Source: Duganella sp. sic0402 (GTDB lineage: Bacteria; Pseudomonadota; Gammaproteobacteria; Burkholderiales; Burkholderiaceae_D). Taken from it: a DNA stretch of 64,000 nt. The notes beneath the pieces were generated by a model that made no database searches, was not told where the DNA came from, and saw only the letters and a program-made list of their open reading frames with translations. Below, in pieces: positions 39,301-47,929 of this stretch. The stretch is taken from assembly GCF_019219065.1 (NCBI RefSeq), contig NZ_JAHUWK010000009.1, positions 62,001 to 126,000 on the forward strand, given 5' to 3'. The translations under genes were made by a program, and so were the position numbers. How positions within the stretch are numbered: position 1 is the first letter of the stretch; every line of letters starts with the position of its first letter.

Positions 39301-40539
39301 ATTGCGCCGACATCGGTGTGCATGAACTGGATGAGCGAGGCCGCGCGTTTCGCGCCGACGCTGAACATGCAGCTATTCGGTCCCGGCGACCGCGCCGCGC
39401 AGCTGAACAATCTGCACGGCTACGATGTGGTGGTGACCAGCTACGGCCTGCTGCAACTGGAGTCCGAACTGTTCGCCAAAGTGCAGTGGAACACCATCGT
39501 GCTGGATGAGGCGCAGGCGATCAAGAACGCCGCCACCAAGCGCTCGGCGGCGGTGATGGCGCTGAAGGGCGAGTTCCGCGTCGCCGTCACCGGCACGCCA
39601 TTGGAAAACCACCTGGGCGAATTGTGGAACCTGTTCCGCTTCATCAATCCGGGCCTGCTGGGCAGCATCGAGCAGTTCAACCTGCGCTTTGCCGCGCCGA
39701 TCGAGAAACCGCAGGACCATCGCGCCGAACTGGGTGCGCGCAAGCGGCTGCGCCGTTTGATCCAGCCGTTCATCCTGCGCCGCACCAAGTCGCAGGTGCT
39801 GACCGAGCTGCCGTCGCGCACCGAGATCACGCTGGAAGTGGATTTGTCGGCCGACGAAACGGCGCTGTACGAATCGCTGCGCCGCGCCGCGCTGGAAAAC
39901 CTGGAAAAAGTCGAAGGCCCGGCCGAGAAGAAATCGATCCAGATCCTGGCCGAGATCATGAAACTGCGCCGCGCCTGCTGCAATCCGAATCTGATCGCAC
40001 CGGACCTGCAACTGGCCAGCAGCAAGCTGGCGGCCTTCGCGCACCTGCTGGAAGGCCTGCTGGAGAACAAGCACAAGGTGCTGGTGTTCAGCCAGTTCGT
40101 CGATCACCTGGCGCTGATCCGCGAACATCTGGACGCACAGGGTGTCAGCTACCAGTACCTCGACGGTTCGACTTCGATGGCCGACCGCAAGAAGCGCGTC
40201 GATGCTTTCCAGGCCGGCGAGGGCGATGTGTTCCTGATTTCGCTGAAGGCGGGCGGCGTCGGCATCAACCTGACGGCGGCCGACTACGTGATCCACATGG
40301 ACCCGTGGTGGAACCCGGCGGTGGAAGACCAGGCCTCCGACCGTGCGCACCGCATGGGGCAGTTGCGGCCAGTGACCATCTACCGCCTGGTGGCGCGGCA
40401 CACCATCGAAGAGGGCATCGTCGACCTGCACCAGCACAAGCGCGACCTGGCCGACAGCCTGCTGGAAGGCAGCGATGTCAGCGGCCGGATGTCGGCGTCT
40501 GAAATGTTAGCGATGCTGCAAGAGGGTTTGAAGAAATAA
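36382..40539 (+). CDS. large SNF2-family (Swi2/Snf2, superfamily 2) helicase-like ATPase
   Basis: The protein has 1385 residues. The C-terminal third is a complete SNF2 engine: LADDMGLGKTLQALAL (Walker A, about 947-962), TLVIAPTSVCMNW (Ia), the box DEAQAIKN (about 1041), VTGTPLENHLGELWNLFRFI (III), FSQFVDHLALIR (IV), QYLDGSTSMADRKKRV and DPWWNPAVEDQASDRAHRMGQ (V-VI). The first 900 residues are a large, mostly helical region in which I see no named domain; it probably holds DNA or protein contacts. No nuclease, methylase or other defence gene is adjacent. Its overlap with the S9 peptidase gene implies joint expression. Confidence 0.92.
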   Translation: MTDPKLLAEFDALPFNEKVILALLALIGEPTGRTHILDHLIHARIEQNDDGAPYTVATLDDALSKLERLAFLSVVTGRGFVCNPKLRWPAIRSAIGTHAMEDLCTAYAELAPMRQTWNSTEPRSYRAGMARLRMGLLRGHGPQQIQQVLAFCLGSYEAAQLHPIVDIFGRPFEPGMIMLVSPLLQDDVLAVLMHNAQREPATAPVIREFCEMHMQRRHGDINAELRMAMAEDALLCGRLDDAKRYLERTAGAQSQYLASIIVLLRGAASAAITGFDVALKTLRRDTGKRKQLFSGMGGNLYLLSALRSGDAKHLKNAEAYLEIALKLPKNHDSSVHQQIDLLRQIRAGVMQVDAVSALPWEPSLQTQMFQYLLYFWLSLPELQERKEQLQELVKNAERAGYMFIASQSAALLGQMGDAAMQTHAQALRSRYGFPDLSTWFERQEGWQRQLTALINLHQPSAPDAAGSSRLVWLLTYDHRNGLTDIAPVEQKRDARGLWSKGRAVGLKRLRFESEQFDFLTPQDIRAAEAITVAHRGYQSTGLTYEIDPQRAAPSLVGHPLLYWSDLPDMRVEMLSGEPELLVKRSPGNLELRLQPSIPDDNSSVVITKETPTRLRVVSILEEHRKIAAIVGDALNVPAHAEQQVLSAISAISSLVTVQSDIGGAAPDMEQMEADMRLHLHLLPYQHGLKMQILVRPLVNGAYYKPGDGADSVIADIGGKPVQARRKLIDERDAERDLIARCPILESAEQEHGEWLLGQPALCLQLLVELQALDPASIVIAWPEGESFRVTNKVETKHLRLAIKSNKDWFAASGELQVDEGKVIDLRTLLEMMEKSHGRFVELGENRYLALTDELYRRLQEVTAYGELTADGVRLHPLASFALEELADDVGGLKSDKLWKEHLSRMQEQTAFEPQLPSTLQAELRDYQLEGYHWLSRLAHWGVGACLADDMGLGKTLQALALMLSRAPQGPTLVIAPTSVCMNWMSEAARFAPTLNMQLFGPGDRAAQLNNLHGYDVVVTSYGLLQLESELFAKVQWNTIVLDEAQAIKNAATKRSAAVMALKGEFRVAVTGTPLENHLGELWNLFRFINPGLLGSIEQFNLRFAAPIEKPQDHRAELGARKRLRRLIQPFILRRTKSQVLTELPSRTEITLEVDLSADETALYESLRRAALENLEKVEGPAEKKSIQILAEIMKLRRACCNPNLIAPDLQLASSKLAAFAHLLEGLLENKHKVLVFSQFVDHLALIREHLDAQGVSYQYLDGSTSMADRKKRVDAFQAGEGDVFLISLKAGGVGINLTAADYVIHMDPWWNPAVEDQASDRAHRMGQLRPVTIYRLVARHTIEEGIVDLHQHKRDLADSLLEGSDVSGRMSASEMLAMLQEGLKK

Positions 40540-40613
40540 TTTCGGCTTGTATCGGACGCTCTCAAGCGGACAGATTAGTGATAATCTCTTCCGCTTCGAA
40601 GACAAGGCTGTAT

Positions 40614-42533
40614 ATGATGATCAAGACAAAATTCGCGCTGGCGGCGCTGATGGCGGCATTGGCCGCCGCGCCGGCCGACGCCGCCACACCACAGAAAAAA
40701 GCAGTTGCCACCAAGAAGAGCAGCAGCAAGGCCAAGAGCGCCAAATCGGGCAAGTCCAGTAAATCCACCAAGAGCAAGGGCAAGGCGCCAGCCAAGGCAT
40801 CCGGCAAAGCCCGCACCGCTGCCGCCGTCGCCGCAGTACCGGCACTCAAGGTCGCATCGGAACGCTGGCAGGACCGCCAGTTCGACAACCTGAGCAACCA
40901 GTTCCTGAATGCGCTGTGGCGCATCGATTCGGAAAGCGCAATCTACGCCGGCAAGTACGACACCGCCGCCGTGCTGACGGTGCCGAACAAGGAAGAACAG
41001 GCCAAGGAACTGGCCTTTATCGAAGAATGGCTGCAACGCTTCGGCGCGGTCAAGAGCAATGGCCTGGCAGCCAAGCAGCGTACCGATCTGGCGCTGCTGG
41101 TCAACAAGCTGGAAGGCGATCGCTTCCGTCTGACCACGCTGCGTGAGTGGGAGTGGAATCCGGCCAGCTACAACGTGGCCGGTCCTATCGACCTGATCCT
41201 GAATACCGAATACGCGGCCCAGCCGCAGCGCCTGCGCACGCTGCTCAAGCGCATCGCCAGCATTCCGGCCTATTACGAGGCGGCGCGCGCCAACATCGTC
41301 AATCCAACCCGCGAACATACGCGGCTGGCGATCAAGCAGGCGCCTGGCGTGCAGCATCTGCTGACCGAAGTCGACAAAGTCGCGCAGGCGTCGATCCTGA
41401 CGCCGGTGGAGAAACAGCAATACACGCAGCGCGTCAATGCGGCGCTGACGGCGGTGGACAGCTACGTCGCCTTCCTGACCGAGATGGACAAGCAGATGGA
41501 CACCAAGGGCCGCCGCACTTTCCGTCTCGGCAAAGAACTGTACGAGCAGAAGTTTGCCTACGATATCCAGTCGGCCAGCACCGCCGAGCAGACCTACCAG
41601 AAAGCGCTGGCGGCGCGCGAGGAACTGCTGGCGAATATGGACAAACTGTCCGATGAGCTGTGGGACAAGTATCTGGGCGGTGTCGCCAAGCCGGCTGACC
41701 GCTTTGCCAAGATCGGCATGATGATCGACAAGCTGTCCGAGCGCCATGTGGCGCGCGAGGATTTCGTCAATGAGATCAAGCGCCAGATTCCGGTATTGCA
41801 GGATTGGGTGATCAGCAAGAACCTGCTGACCCTGGATCCGAACAAGCCGCTGGAAGTGCGCGCAACGCCAGCCTATGCGGCCGGTGTGGCGGGCGCCAGC
41901 ATTGATGCGCCGGGGCCGTATCGCCCGCAGGACCGCACTTACTACAACGTGACGCCGCTGGATGGCGCGACGCCGGAAGCGGCCGAGAGCAGCCTGCGCG
42001 AGTACAACCACTGGATCTTGCAGATCCTGAATATCCATGAGGCGATTCCGGGCCACTACGCGCAGCTGGTGTATGCCAACCGCTCGCCGTCGATCGTCAA
42101 GTCGATCTTCGGCAATGGCGCGATGGTGGAAGGCTGGGCGGTGTATGGCGAGCGCATGATGCTGGAATCCGGCTATGGCGACAACGCGCCGGAGATGTGG
42201 CTGATGTATTCCAAGTGGAATCTGCGCAGCGTCACCAACACCATCCTCGATTACAGCGTGCATGTACTGGGCATGACCGAAGAGCAGGCAGTTGATCTGC
42301 TGACGCGCCAGGCATTCCAGACGCGCAGCGAGGCGGTGGAAAAATGGCATCGCGTGCAAGTGTCGTCGGTGCAGCTGACCAGCTATTTCAGCGGCTACAG
42401 CGAGATCATGGAGTTGCGCGAGCAGCGCAAGCAGCAACTGGGTCCACGCTTCAACCTCAAGGAATTCCACGAACAATTCCTCAGCTACGGCAGCGCGCCG
42501 GTACGCGTGATCAAGGGCCTGATGACGCAGTAA
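40614..42533 (+). CDS. secreted DUF885 family protein (putative zinc peptidase)
   Basis: The 639 residues begin with a signal peptide (MMIKTKFALAALMAALAAAP, cut after ADA). A low-complexity Lys/Ser/Ala linker follows (about 27-65; repeats of KSAKSGKSS type). The DUF885 domain fills the rest. The conserved H475-E-A-I-P-G-H480 motif resembles a zinc site of M32-like peptidases. DUF885 proteins are often annotated as X-Pro dipeptidyl-peptidase-like, without firm proof. Two adjacent ATG codons (40614, 40617) could each start it. A terminator follows at 42581. Confidence 0.88.
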   Translation: MMIKTKFALAALMAALAAAPADAATPQKKAVATKKSSSKAKSAKSGKSSKSTKSKGKAPAKASGKARTAAAVAAVPALKVASERWQDRQFDNLSNQFLNALWRIDSESAIYAGKYDTAAVLTVPNKEEQAKELAFIEEWLQRFGAVKSNGLAAKQRTDLALLVNKLEGDRFRLTTLREWEWNPASYNVAGPIDLILNTEYAAQPQRLRTLLKRIASIPAYYEAARANIVNPTREHTRLAIKQAPGVQHLLTEVDKVAQASILTPVEKQQYTQRVNAALTAVDSYVAFLTEMDKQMDTKGRRTFRLGKELYEQKFAYDIQSASTAEQTYQKALAAREELLANMDKLSDELWDKYLGGVAKPADRFAKIGMMIDKLSERHVAREDFVNEIKRQIPVLQDWVISKNLLTLDPNKPLEVRATPAYAAGVAGASIDAPGPYRPQDRTYYNVTPLDGATPEAAESSLREYNHWILQILNIHEAIPGHYAQLVYANRSPSIVKSIFGNGAMVEGWAVYGERMMLESGYGDNAPEMWLMYSKWNLRSVTNTILDYSVHVLGMTEEQAVDLLTRQAFQTRSEAVEKWHRVQVSSVQLTSYFSGYSEIMELREQRKQQLGPRFNLKEFHEQFLSYGSAPVRVIKGLMTQ

Positions 42534-42580
42534 TCCTGCGCGCGCTCAAACCGATGGGCAGGTGATTCGATACGATGGGG

Positions 42581-42604
42581 AACGGCTGCTGCGCAGCCGT
42601 TTTC
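42581..42604 (+). terminator. intrinsic terminator after the DUF885 gene
   Basis: AACGGCTGC and GCAGCCGTT pair around a TGC loop, followed by TTT-C-T. It lies between the DUF885 stop and the ribosome-binding site of the next gene. Confidence 0.7.
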
Positions 42605-42630
42605 TGCTACGATCAAATCCGGGAGGTATC

Positions 42631-42936
42631 ATGACCATGCCCATCAAATTCGATACGCTTGAGTACACCAAGAAACTAACTGTGGCGGGCGTGCCCCAGA
42701 CACAGGCTGAGGCACAAGCTCAAGCCTTACATGAAGCGCTCTCTGAGGGAACGGTGACACCTGCCGATTTACTGCTGCTGAAAACAGATGTCGTTGCCCG
42801 CATAGAATTGCTTAAGCACGACATGGATATTCTGAAGCGCAAGGTGGGCACGCTATCGTCGTTGCTAGGTCTGTCGCTTGGGCTGCATGCCGTTACGATC
42901 AGCATCCTTCTCTACATCATCGGCAGGCTACCGTAA
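42631..42936 (+). CDS. DUF1640-like coiled-coil protein with a C-terminal membrane helix
   Basis: The 101 residues start MTMPIKFDTLEYTKKLTVAG, with VPQTQAEAQAQALHEAL, then a heptad region (LLLLKTDVVARIELLKHDMD) and a single C-terminal helix (LSLGLHAVTISILLYIIG). This is the layout of DUF1640/CCDC90-type proteins, which are anchored by their tail. A strong GGGAGG ribosome-binding site at 42621 supports the ATG at 42631. It converges on tatC. Function is unknown. Confidence 0.78.
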   Translation: MTMPIKFDTLEYTKKLTVAGVPQTQAEAQAQALHEALSEGTVTPADLLLLKTDVVARIELLKHDMDILKRKVGTLSSLLGLSLGLHAVTISILLYIIGRLP

Positions 42937-42939
42937 GAT

Positions 42940-43695
42940 TCAGACTTTTTCTTCGGGGGCAGTGGAGATGCGGACGAACAATGGGGCGACCAGCAGGCCC
43001 AGTTCGAACAGCAGACACATCGGAATCGCCAGCGAGAACATCGACACCGCGTCTGGCGGCGTGACAATCGCGGCGATCACAAACGCGCCGACGACGGCGT
43101 AAGGACGAATCTCCTTCAGCTTGGCCACAGTCACCAGGCCCATGCGCACCAGGATCACCACCACCACCGGCACCTCGAACGCCGCGCCAAACGCCAGGCA
43201 CATCGACATCACGAAGTCCAGGTAGTTCTCGATATCCGGCGTCACCGCAATCGACTGCGGCGAGAATTCGGCGATGAAATGGAACACCCGGCCAAATACC
43301 AGGAAGTAGCAGAACGCCACGCCGCCCATGAACAAGGCCGACGAGGAAATCACCAGCGGCGCGATCAGGCGCTTCTCGTGCGCATACAAGCCCGGCGCCA
43401 CAAACGCCCACAGCTGGTACAGCACCCACGGCAAGGCCAGGATGATGGCAATCACCAGCGTCACCTTCATCGGCACCAGGAACGGCGACACTACGCCAGT
43501 GGCGATCATCTTCGAGCCAACCGGCAGCGCAGCAATCATCGGCTCGGCAATGATGTCGTATATGCGCGAAGGTCCCGGCCAGATCATCAGGCCGATGCAC
43601 ATCACCGCAATCCCGATCGTCGCCTTGACCAGGCGGTCACGCAGTTCGATCAGGTGAGAGATAAAGGTCTCTTCGCCCTGGTTAGGTGTACTCAT
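42940..43695 (-). CDS. tatC: Sec-independent protein translocase subunit TatC
   Basis: TatC is the twin-arginine signal receptor in the inner membrane. The 251 residues carry the family N-terminus EETFISHLIELRDRLVKA, six hydrophobic helices, FCYFLVFGRVFHFIAEF and the conserved FAFGAAFEVPVVVVILV-type segment (here CLAFGAAFEVPVVVVIL). Its start abuts the tatB stop, so tatA-tatB-tatC are one unit, last in the long array. Confidence 0.97.
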   Translation of the reverse strand: MSTPNQGEETFISHLIELRDRLVKATIGIAVMCIGLMIWPGPSRIYDIIAEPMIAALPVGSKMIATGVVSPFLVPMKVTLVIAIILALPWVLYQLWAFVAPGLYAHEKRLIAPLVISSSALFMGGVAFCYFLVFGRVFHFIAEFSPQSIAVTPDIENYLDFVMSMCLAFGAAFEVPVVVVILVRMGLVTVAKLKEIRPYAVVGAFVIAAIVTPPDAVSMFSLAIPMCLLFELGLLVAPLFVRISTAPEEKV

Positions 43696-44211
43696 TTAGT
43701 AGAAAGAACTGTTGGTCGGGCCGCGTGGGCGGAAGCGCGCCACGCGGGCCGCGCCGGACGTCACATGCATCTTGCCGCCATTGCGCTGCTTGTACCAATT
43801 GGGAATGGCGGAGTTGCGCACCAGTTTCTTGCGGCGGAACTCGCGCGCCTTGCGCGCCAGATCATCGGTGCTGACATGGCTGTACGAAGAATACCCGGAC
43901 GAAGCGGCGCTCTCGGACGACGACGAACTGTCGCTCCAGCTGTTTTCCACATCCGCCATATTCTGCGAAATCGAGTTTTCCACTTCAGACTTGACGCTCT
44001 GCGCAGCCTCCTGCACTTCCTTCTGCAGGTTGCGCAGCTCTTCCATTTCGATTTCGCGCGTCACCTCGGACTTCACGTCGTTGAGGTAACGCTGGGCGCG
44101 GCCATACAGCGTCCCGGCCATGCGCGCCACCTTGGGCAGCTTTTCAGGACCGATGACGATCAGCGCGACCACGCCGATGACAGCAATTTTGGTAAGACCG
44201 AGATCGATCAT
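43696..44211 (-). CDS. tatB: Sec-independent protein translocase subunit TatB
   Basis: TatB binds signal peptides together with TatC. The 171 residues start with MIDLGLTKIAVIGVVALIVIGPEKLP (one helix plus the P-E-K-L-P hinge), then an amphipathic helix and a charged segment. The C-terminal third is serine-rich (SSSSSESAASSGYSSYS) and then basic, ending NSSFY. That tail is variable in the family. It lies 12 bases after tatA. Confidence 0.95.
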   Translation of the reverse strand: MIDLGLTKIAVIGVVALIVIGPEKLPKVARMAGTLYGRAQRYLNDVKSEVTREIEMEELRNLQKEVQEAAQSVKSEVENSISQNMADVENSWSDSSSSSESAASSGYSSYSHVSTDDLARKAREFRRKKLVRNSAIPNWYKQRNGGKMHVTSGAARVARFRPRGPTNSSFY

Positions 44212-44223
44212 AAGCGCCGGGGC

Positions 44224-44430
44224 TTACTTCTTCTCTTTGGTATCGACGTCGATCGTGCCTGGTGCGGCAGGTGCGGCTGGCTTGTCTTCTTCACCGCCCT
44301 TGACGCCGTCCTTGAAGCCTTTGACAGCCTTGCCGATGTCCGAACCCATATTGCCCAGCTTTTTGGTGCCGAAGATCAGAATCACGACAACCAGCAAAAT
44401 TGCCCAGTGTACCCAGCTAGTAGAACCCAT
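44224..44430 (-). CDS. tatA: Sec-independent protein translocase subunit TatA
   Basis: TatA makes the size-variable pore. The 68 residues have an N-terminal helix ([20 protein letters not shown]) with the FG-T-K-K-L hinge, an amphipathic helix [14 protein letters not shown] and a short acidic/basic tail. It is first of the tat genes and lies 117 bases from hinT. Confidence 0.95.
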   Translation of the reverse strand: MGSTSWVHWAILLVVVILIFGTKKLGNMGSDIGKAVKGFKDGVKGGEEDKPAAPAAPGTIDVDTKEKK

Positions 44431-44547
44431 CTTATTCCCCTTGCAAGGCGCGCTTGCGCCTAGATTAAATTCGTTGATTCCCGGAACTGCGTCGATAGTA
44501 TACGCGAAGCGCAGTCTCTAAGGTAAATAAGGCCATTCAGCCCCAGT

Positions 44548-44916
44548 TCAACGCTTGCCGCCCCATGGCTGAGGTCCGCCGATCACATGCAGGTGTAAAT
44601 GGTACACCTCCTGACCGCCATCCGGCCCACTGTTGATCAGGGCCTTGTAGCCGCCGGACGGCACGCCGTCCGCATCATAGCTGACCAGGCAGCCGAATTC
44701 CTCTGCCAGGCGAGGGGCCAGCGCCAGCATTTTGCCCAGCAAGGCCGGCTCGACGGCGGCATCCTGTAAGGTCGCGTAGTGTTTTTTTGGAATCACCAGC
44801 AAATGCACCGGGGCATGCGGGTTGATGTCCTTGAAGGCCAGCAGATCATCGTCTTCGTAGACGGTGGTCGATGGAATTTTCTTTTCAGCTATTTTGCAAA
44901 AGATGCAGTTTTCCAC
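44548..44916 (-). CDS. hinT: HIT family nucleotide hydrolase (HinT-type), GTG start
   Basis: HinT-type proteins hydrolyse nucleoside phosphoramidates such as AMP-lysine and act in the cytoplasm. The 122 residues start (V)ENCIFCKIAEKKIPS, the family N-terminus, with the catalytic histidine triad HLHLHV near the C-terminus. No ATG fits this start. A GTG at 44916 does, with CGGAG six bases upstream, so I take a GTG start. The longer frame to 44988 would overlap hisE. The C-terminus ends GGPQPWGGKR. Confidence 0.93.
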   Translation of the reverse strand: MENCIFCKIAEKKIPSTTVYEDDDLLAFKDINPHAPVHLLVIPKKHYATLQDAAVEPALLGKMLALAPRLAEEFGCLVSYDADGVPSGGYKALINSGPDGGQEVYHLHLHVIGGPQPWGGKR

Positions 44917-44926
44917 GAAGGCTCCG

Positions 44927-45265
44927 TTATTCTTTGCGGGACGCTTTTTCCTCGATGCCGGATACGCCCTCGCGGCGCGCCAGCTCATCGAGCACTTGCT
45001 GCGGCTTCAGGTCGAACTGCGCCAGCAACACCAGCGTATGGAACCACAAGTCAGCCACTTCGTACAGCACCTTGCCGCTGTCGCCGCCGGCGCGCGCATC
45101 CTTGGCGGCCATCACGGTCTCGGTGGCTTCCTCGCCGATTTTCTTCAGGATGGCGTCGTCGCCCTTGCTGAACAGCTTGGAGGTGTAGGAAACGGCGGGA
45201 TCGCCGCCATTGGCCGGCTTGCGCGATTCGATCACGTCCGCCAGACGGTCCAGGATGGTGCTCAT
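44927..45265 (-). CDS. hisE: phosphoribosyl-ATP diphosphatase
   Basis: HisE carries out step 2 of histidine synthesis, cleaving phosphoribosyl-ATP to phosphoribosyl-AMP. The 112 residues include the MazG-like motif [15 protein letters not shown] and [13 protein letters not shown], with the metal-binding acidic residues. It is separate from hisI, which lies two bases upstream, so the bifunctional HisIE fusion is not used here. Confidence 0.95.
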   Translation of the reverse strand: MSTILDRLADVIESRKPANGGDPAVSYTSKLFSKGDDAILKKIGEEATETVMAAKDARAGGDSGKVLYEVADLWFHTLVLLAQFDLKPQQVLDELARREGVSGIEEKASRKE

Positions 45266-45267
45266 GC

Positions 45268-45693
45268 TTACTTGCCTTTGTAGATGTCGGATGGGTCTTT
45301 CAGGACCGGCTCGGTGTTCTGCCAGTCGCCTTCCTGCGCATCGCCCTCAAACTTCTGGAAGAAGCAGGAGTGACGGCCGGTATGGCAGGCGATGCCGCCG
45401 GCCTGCTCGATCTTCAGCAGCACCACGTCCTCATCGCAATCCAGGCGCACTTCCAGCACTTTCTGCACATGGCCGGACTCTTCGCCCTTGTGCCACAGTT
45501 TCTTGCGCGAGCGGCTCCAGTACACGGCTTCGCCCAGCTCGACCGTCTTGGCCAGCGCCTCGCGGTTCATCCAGGCGAACATCAGCACATCGTTGCTGCC
45601 CGCTTCCTGGGCGATCACCGGCACCAGGCCATGCTCGTCCCATTTCACTTTTTTCAACCAGGCGGCTTTCGGCTGGGTAGAGGTATTCATCAT
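45268..45693 (-). CDS. hisI: phosphoribosyl-AMP cyclohydrolase
   Basis: HisI opens the adenine ring of phosphoribosyl-AMP (step 3). The 141 residues contain [34 protein letters not shown] and the metal site around [12 protein letters not shown] with [13 protein letters not shown]. Two adjacent in-frame ATGs (45693, 45690) could start it; AAGAGA lies upstream. Coupled to hisE (2-base gap). Confidence 0.95.
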   Translation of the reverse strand: MMNTSTQPKAAWLKKVKWDEHGLVPVIAQEAGSNDVLMFAWMNREALAKTVELGEAVYWSRSRKKLWHKGEESGHVQKVLEVRLDCDEDVVLLKIEQAGGIACHTGRHSCFFQKFEGDAQEGDWQNTEPVLKDPSDIYKGK

Positions 45694-45701
45694 GCTGTCT
45701 C

Positions 45702-46463
45702 TTAATCCAGGCGCATCGGGATGCCCTGCTGCGCCATAAATTTCTTGGCTTCCTGCACGGTATGTTGACCGTAGTGGAAGATACTGGCGGCCAGCACCGC
45801 ATCTGCCTTGCCCAGCTTGACCCCGTCGGCCAGGTCTTGCAGGCCGCCCACGCCGCCGGAGGCGATCACCGGGATGCTGATGGCGTCGGACACGCCGCGC
45901 GTCAGGCCCAGGTCGAAGCCGGATTTGGTGCCGTCCTTGTCCATGCTGGTCAGCAGGATTTCACCGGCACCCAGCTGTTCCATTTTCTTCGCCCATTCGA
46001 TGGCGTCGATGCCGGTGGCCTTGCGGCCGCCGTGGGTAAACACTTCCCACTTGCCGGGCGAAGTCTGCTTGGCGTCGATCGCCACCACGATGCACTGCGA
46101 GCCATGCTTCTGCGACGCCTCGTACACCAGCTGCGGATTCGACACCGCCGACGAGTTCATGCTGACCTTGTCGGCGCCGGCGTTGAGCAGGCGGCGCACA
46201 TCGGCCACCTCGCGCACGCCGCCACCGACGGTCAGCGGAATGAAGACCTGCGAGGCCACCGCCTCGATGATGTCGAGGATCAGGCCACGGTTGTCGCTGG
46301 TGGCGGTGATGTCGAGGAAGGTCAGCTCATCGGCGCCCTGCTCGTCGTAGCGGCGCGCGATTTCCACCGGGTCGCCGGCATCGCGCAGCTCGGTGAAGTT
46401 GACGCCTTTGACGACGCGGCCATCGGTCACGTCCAGGCAGGGGATGATGCGTTTAGCCAGCAT
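45702..46463 (-). CDS. hisF: imidazole glycerol phosphate synthase subunit HisF (cyclase)
   Basis: HisF uses ammonia from HisH to form imidazole glycerol phosphate and AICAR. The 253-residue TIM barrel has [19 protein letters not shown] at the start, a catalytic Asp there, and a second at FLDITATSD. The phosphate sites [10 protein letters not shown] and [11 protein letters not shown] are present. It lies one base after hisA. Confidence 0.97.
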   Translation of the reverse strand: MLAKRIIPCLDVTDGRVVKGVNFTELRDAGDPVEIARRYDEQGADELTFLDITATSDNRGLILDIIEAVASQVFIPLTVGGGVREVADVRRLLNAGADKVSMNSSAVSNPQLVYEASQKHGSQCIVVAIDAKQTSPGKWEVFTHGGRKATGIDAIEWAKKMEQLGAGEILLTSMDKDGTKSGFDLGLTRGVSDAISIPVIASGGVGGLQDLADGVKLGKADAVLAASIFHYGQHTVQEAKKFMAQQGIPMRLD

Positions 46464-46464
46464 G

Positions 46465-47253
46465 TTATTCGTCTTCTTCTTCGATCAGGTCGCCGCTCAG
46501 CGCATCAGCACGTTCCTGCGCAGAGGCCAGGTCGATCGTGCCTTCGTAGATCGAACGGCCGCAGATCACGCCTTCGATACCTTCGTCCTGCACTGCGCAC
46601 AGCGCTTCCACGTCGCCGATATTGTGCAGGCCGCCCGAAGCGATCACCGGAATCTTGACGGCTTGCGCCAGCTTGACGGTAGCGTCAATGTTGACGCCGC
46701 CCATCATGCCGTCGCGGCCGATGTCGGTGTAGATGATCGATTCCACGCCATAGGCTTCGAATTTCTTGGCCAGATCGATGACTTCGTGGCCGGACATCTT
46801 GCTCCAGCCGTCGGTGGCAACCTTGCCGTCCTTGGCGTCCAGGCCGACGATGATGTGGCCAGGGAAGGCGCCGCAGGCGTCGTGCAGGAAGCCCGGCTCC
46901 TTGACAGCAGCAGTGCCGATGATGACGTAGGTGATGCCGGCGTCCAGGTAGCGCTCGATGGTGTCGAGGTCGCGGATGCCGCCGCCCAGTTGCACTGGAA
47001 TTTCTTCCAGGTCATTTTCTTCAGCGTACTCCTGCACCACTTTCAGGATGGCCTTGACCGCGCCTTCGTTCTTCGGCTTGCCGGCGAAGGCGCCGTTGAG
47101 GTCAACCAGGTGCAGGCGGCGCGCGCCTTGCTTCAGCCAATGCAGGGCCATCTCGGCCGGATCTTCGGAAAATACGGTGGCGAGTTCCATATCGCCTTGT
47201 TTCAAGCGAACGCAGTGACCGTCTTTGAGGTCGATGGCAGGAATGAGCAGCAT
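46465..47253 (-). CDS. hisA: HisA isomerase (ProFAR isomerase)
   Basis: HisA isomerises the aminoaldose ProFAR to the aminoketose PRFAR (step 4). The 262-residue TIM barrel is homologous to His[21 protein letters not shown] opens it, with [16 protein letters not shown] and [14 protein letters not shown] as phosphate-binding loops and [13 protein letters not shown] carrying the second catalytic Asp. It ends with an acidic tail (LIEEEDE). Confidence 0.97.
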   Translation of the reverse strand: MLLIPAIDLKDGHCVRLKQGDMELATVFSEDPAEMALHWLKQGARRLHLVDLNGAFAGKPKNEGAVKAILKVVQEYAEENDLEEIPVQLGGGIRDLDTIERYLDAGITYVIIGTAAVKEPGFLHDACGAFPGHIIVGLDAKDGKVATDGWSKMSGHEVIDLAKKFEAYGVESIIYTDIGRDGMMGGVNIDATVKLAQAVKIPVIASGGLHNIGDVEALCAVQDEGIEGVICGRSIYEGTIDLASAQERADALSGDLIEEEDE

Positions 47254-47282
47254 GATGGTTTAAATTAAATGTGAAAGTGAAA

Positions 47283-47921
47283 TCAAGGGTTCCAGTGGAC
47301 AAAGTTTTTGTACAACTGCAGTCCGGCCGCGGCGCTTTTCTCCGGGTGGAACTGGGTCGCAAAAATATTATCACGAGCGACGGCGCAACTGAATGGCGCA
47401 CCGTAGACAGTTTGCCCGACGGTGTGCGCCGACTGCTCCGGTTGCGCGAAATAGCTGTGCACGAAGTAGAAGTAGGCGTTGTCCGCAATCTCCTGCCACA
47501 TCGGATGAGACGCCGTTTGCTGCACTTGGTTCCATCCCATTTGCGGCACCTTGAAGCGCGAACCGTCTTCCTGCGTCTGGCCGTCCAGCTGGAAGCGCAC
47601 CACCTTGCCGGGCAACAGGCCCAGGCCGGCGGCATTGCCTTCCTCACTGACATCAAACAGCATTTGCTCGCCGATGCATACCCCCATAAGAGGTTTATTC
47701 TTCGATGCCGTCAGCAGGGCGTCCTGTACGCCGGACTCGCGCAGGCTGCGCATGCAGTCCGGCATGGCGCCCTGGCCGGGCAACACGATGCGGTCGGCGC
47801 TTTCAATATCGGCCACTGCGCCGGAGATCAGCACATTGGCTTCCGGCGCCACGGCGCGCAGCGCCTGCGCGACCGAGCGCAGATTACCCATGCCGTAATC
47901 AACTACTACGATTTTTTTCAT
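47283..47921 (-). CDS. hisH: imidazole glycerol phosphate synthase subunit HisH (glutaminase)
   Basis: HisH releases ammonia from glutamine for HisF. The 212 residues form a class I glutamine amidotransferase: [20 protein letters not shown] at the start, the nucleophile Cys in [11 protein letters not shown], and the His/Glu pair in TQFHPEKS. The usual oxyanion motif here reads GVCIGEQ rather than the common GxCxGMQ. The ATG at 47921 is taken; the longer frame is not family-like. It lies between hisB and hisA. Confidence 0.96.
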   Translation of the reverse strand: MKKIVVVDYGMGNLRSVAQALRAVAPEANVLISGAVADIESADRIVLPGQGAMPDCMRSLRESGVQDALLTASKNKPLMGVCIGEQMLFDVSEEGNAAGLGLLPGKVVRFQLDGQTQEDGSRFKVPQMGWNQVQQTASHPMWQEIADNAYFYFVHSYFAQPEQSAHTVGQTVYGAPFSCAVARDNIFATQFHPEKSAAAGLQLYKNFVHWNP

Positions 47922-47929
47922 GATGTGGT

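Noticed and set aside
40575-42476. 633-codon minus-strand frame opposite the DUF885 gene
   Set aside because: Mirror frame, low complexity, and no signal or motif on that strand.
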